DNA from: an uncultured Peptococcaceae bacterium
GTDB taxonomy: Bacteria; Bacillota; Peptococcia; Peptococcales; Peptococcaceae
DNA: 23,952 nt
NCBI GenBank assembly: GCA_958451915.1
Contig: CAUDRX010000012.1
Location: 1-23,952 of the forward strand
Reading direction: 5' to 3'
Shown here: positions 22,969 to 23,952 of the stretch, one piece after another
Layout of the letters: the number at the start of each line of letters is the position of its first letter
Numbering within the stretch: position 1 is the stretch's first letter
The notes under the pieces: model-generated
Seen by the model: the letters and a program-made list of their open reading frames with translations, nothing else
Databases searched by the model: none
Told to the model about the DNA's origin: nothing
Program-made: the position numbers and the translations under genes

Positions 22969-22975
22969 ATGGTGC

Positions 22976-23011
22976 ATCCCTCTCGTTGTATGGCGAGAGG
23001 GATCTTTTTTT
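22976..23011 (+). terminator. Terminator of ferredoxin-hcp operon
   Basis: ATCCCTCTCG (22976-22985) pairs perfectly with CGAGAGGGAT (22994-23003), with an 8-nt loop, then C and seven Ts. Confidence 0.93.
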
Positions 23012-23082
23012 GCGGAACGGGGTTTACAATGATTTAACACAACTTTCACAAAACCTTGCTTTCGTCATCGAACACGATTTTG

Positions 23083-23088
23083 TATAAT
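23083..23088 (+). promoter_or_regulatory. -10 box of sigI promoter
   Basis: A perfect TATAAT lies about 85 nt before the sigI start. No good -35 sits at 16-18 bp (TTGCTT at 23056 is 21 bp away). Assignment is tentative. An ACCCC at 23121 and CGTA at 23145 recall SigI-type elements but are spaced too widely. Confidence 0.4.
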
Positions 23089-23173
23089 GCAAACAAGATA
23101 TTTGCCTTGTTTCTCCTTCGACCCCGGTCTATGGCAGATGTCTGCGTATCCTATCAGTGAGGAGGCATGAGCC

Positions 23174-23902
23174 GTGTCAGAAGAGCATCAGATCGTCAGC
23201 GTGGTCTATGCGGCGAAAGAAGATGTTGAGCGTGCAGAAGCGCTGCTCAGGGACTATATGCCATTCATCCGCTCCGAGGCGAGCAAGTGCCTGTCCAGGT
23301 TCTGTACGGATCAGGACGATGCACTGAGCATCGCCATGATGGCATTCCATGAGGCGATCTTAGGCTACGACAAGAGCCGCGGTGCCTTTCTGAGCTATGC
23401 GGCGCTGCGCATTCGCAGCCGCATCATCGATTGGCAGCGCAAGGAAGCGCGGCACCAGGGACAGATCTCTCTCGATACTGCAGCGGATGAAGAGGCGCAG
23501 CCGCTCCGTGAGCAGCTGGCAGATGAACGGGATCCTTTCGAAGAGTCTGTCAGCCGACAGGCGACCCGGCAGGAGATCGCTGAACTTGCAGCAGTGATGG
23601 CAGATTTTGGTGTGAGTTTCAGCGATGTTGCGGCGCATTCACCGAAACAGGCCCGCACGCTGGAAGCCTGCGGCGTGGTCGTGCGTTATGCCAGAGACAA
23701 CGAGGTGCTGCTTGATGAGCTCTTGCGCACGAAGAAGTTACCGCTGGCTGCGCTGGTGCGCGGTACCGGTGTGGAGCGCAAAACGCTGGAAAGGCATCGC
23801 AAATATATTCTGGCGATGCTTCTGATCCTCACAAATGGTTACGAGATCATCCGCGGTCATCTCAATCATGTGCTGAATGAGAAGGGAGGGCATCTTGCAT
23901 GA
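23174..23902 (+). CDS. sigI: RNA polymerase sigma-I factor
   Basis: A 242-residue sigma-70-family factor of the SigI group. Sigma region 2 is visible at about 20-95 (LRDYMPFIRSEASK, then DDALSIAMMAFHEAILGYD, and FLSYAALRIRSRIIDWQRKE, which binds the -10 element and core polymerase). The C-terminal SigI domain ends with TGVERKTLERHRKYILAMLL, a characteristic DNA-binding helix. The start is GTG 23174, 8 nt after GAGGAGG (23159-23165); a decoy ATG at 23167 is out of frame. The stop overlaps the next start (ATGA). SigI factors in Clostridia and Bacillus respond to heat or, in cellulolytic species, polysaccharides; the signal here is unknown. Confidence 0.92.
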   Translation: MSEEHQIVSVVYAAKEDVERAEALLRDYMPFIRSEASKCLSRFCTDQDDALSIAMMAFHEAILGYDKSRGAFLSYAALRIRSRIIDWQRKEARHQGQISLDTAADEEAQPLREQLADERDPFEESVSRQATRQEIAELAAVMADFGVSFSDVAAHSPKQARTLEACGVVVRYARDNEVLLDELLRTKKLPLAALVRGTGVERKTLERHRKYILAMLLILTNGYEIIRGHLNHVLNEKGGHLA

Positions 23903-23952
23903 GATATCTGGTCATGGAATGCCATCTGAGCCATGCGGTCGTATTGGACGAA
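23899..23952 (+). CDS. rsgI: Anti-sigma-I factor RsgI, N-terminal fragment (runs off window)
   Basis: Eighteen codons are visible, MRYLVMECHLSHAVVLDE, matching the start of the RsgI anti-sigma domain that holds SigI inactive. The ATG overlaps the sigI TGA, the usual tightly coupled arrangement. Full RsgI proteins continue with a transmembrane helix and a variable extracellular sensor; none of that is in the window. Confidence 0.85.
   Translation, partial: MRYLVMECHLSHAVVLDE

Noticed and set aside
21289..23049. A 586-codon minus-strand open frame opposite hcp
   Set aside because: hcp on the plus strand has all cluster ligands, a ribosome binding site and a terminator; the antisense frame has none of these.
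23121..23148. SigI-type autoregulatory promoter (ACCCC and CGTA)
   Set aside because: The two boxes are 19 bp apart, wider than the 13-16 bp expected for SigI promoters, and short enough to occur by chance.

Overview
The window reads as a chromosomal stretch of an anaerobic, moderately GC-rich member of the Bacillota, most likely the Clostridia. The clues are a SigI/RsgI sigma/anti-sigma pair, a T-box leader on a threonyl-tRNA synthetase gene, strong AGGAGG-type ribosome binding sites, a hydroxylamine reductase (Hcp) beside a ferredoxin-like protein, and a CpXC protein. Genus cannot be fixed from the sequence alone. No tRNA, rRNA, CRISPR array or prophage is visible.

Layout. (1) 114-2913, plus strand: hotdog thioesterase and CpXC protein, a terminator, then a DUF5662-like protein and a metallo-beta-lactamase-fold hydrolase. 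(2) 2963-4578, minus strand: trpS-tmk, overlapping by ATGA, with a strong promoter and no T-box. TrpRS carries a four-cysteine pattern resembling the iron-sulfur TrpRS type. (3) 4771-9508, plus strand: an intact aminotransferase gene, a CLC-family transporter (CLC1), the left end of an IS3-family element, a near-identical 291-bp copy of the aminotransferase 3' end, and a second, diverged CLC gene (CLC2). (4) 9530-13111, plus strand: promoter, T-box leader, thrS interrupted by an in-frame TAA, and a membrane-anchored penicillin-binding D,D-carboxypeptidase. (5) 13123-15453, minus strand: ATP-grasp ligase, CBS-domain protein and GNAT acetyltransferase. (6) 15521-18031, plus strand: COG2509-type FAD protein and CorA-type metal channel. 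(7) 18080-20566, minus strand: Crp/Fnr-type regulator followed by adenine deaminase, the latter with an in-frame TAG at codon 11. (8) 20676-22968, plus strand and divergent from the regulator: ferredoxin-like protein and hcp, with a 9+9 bp palindrome between the divergent genes. (9) 23174 to the end, plus strand: sigI and the start of rsgI.

How the genes work together. The Crp-like regulator, ferredoxin-like protein and Hcp form a probable nitrosative-stress module. trpS and thrS belong to translation; thrS shows T-box (uncharged tRNA) control. The ATP-grasp ligase and the D,D-carboxypeptidase may both act on the cell wall. SigI/RsgI is a signalling pair.

Most unusual points. Two full-length housekeeping-type genes (thrS and ade) each carry a single in-frame stop codon. 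A 1,987-bp unit containing CLC1 and an IS remnant is bounded by 291-bp direct repeats derived from the aminotransferase gene. The sequence supports no clear-cut new defence or biosynthetic system; the direct-repeat module and the two nonsense codons are the best candidates for something real and unexpected, and both must first be checked against raw reads.
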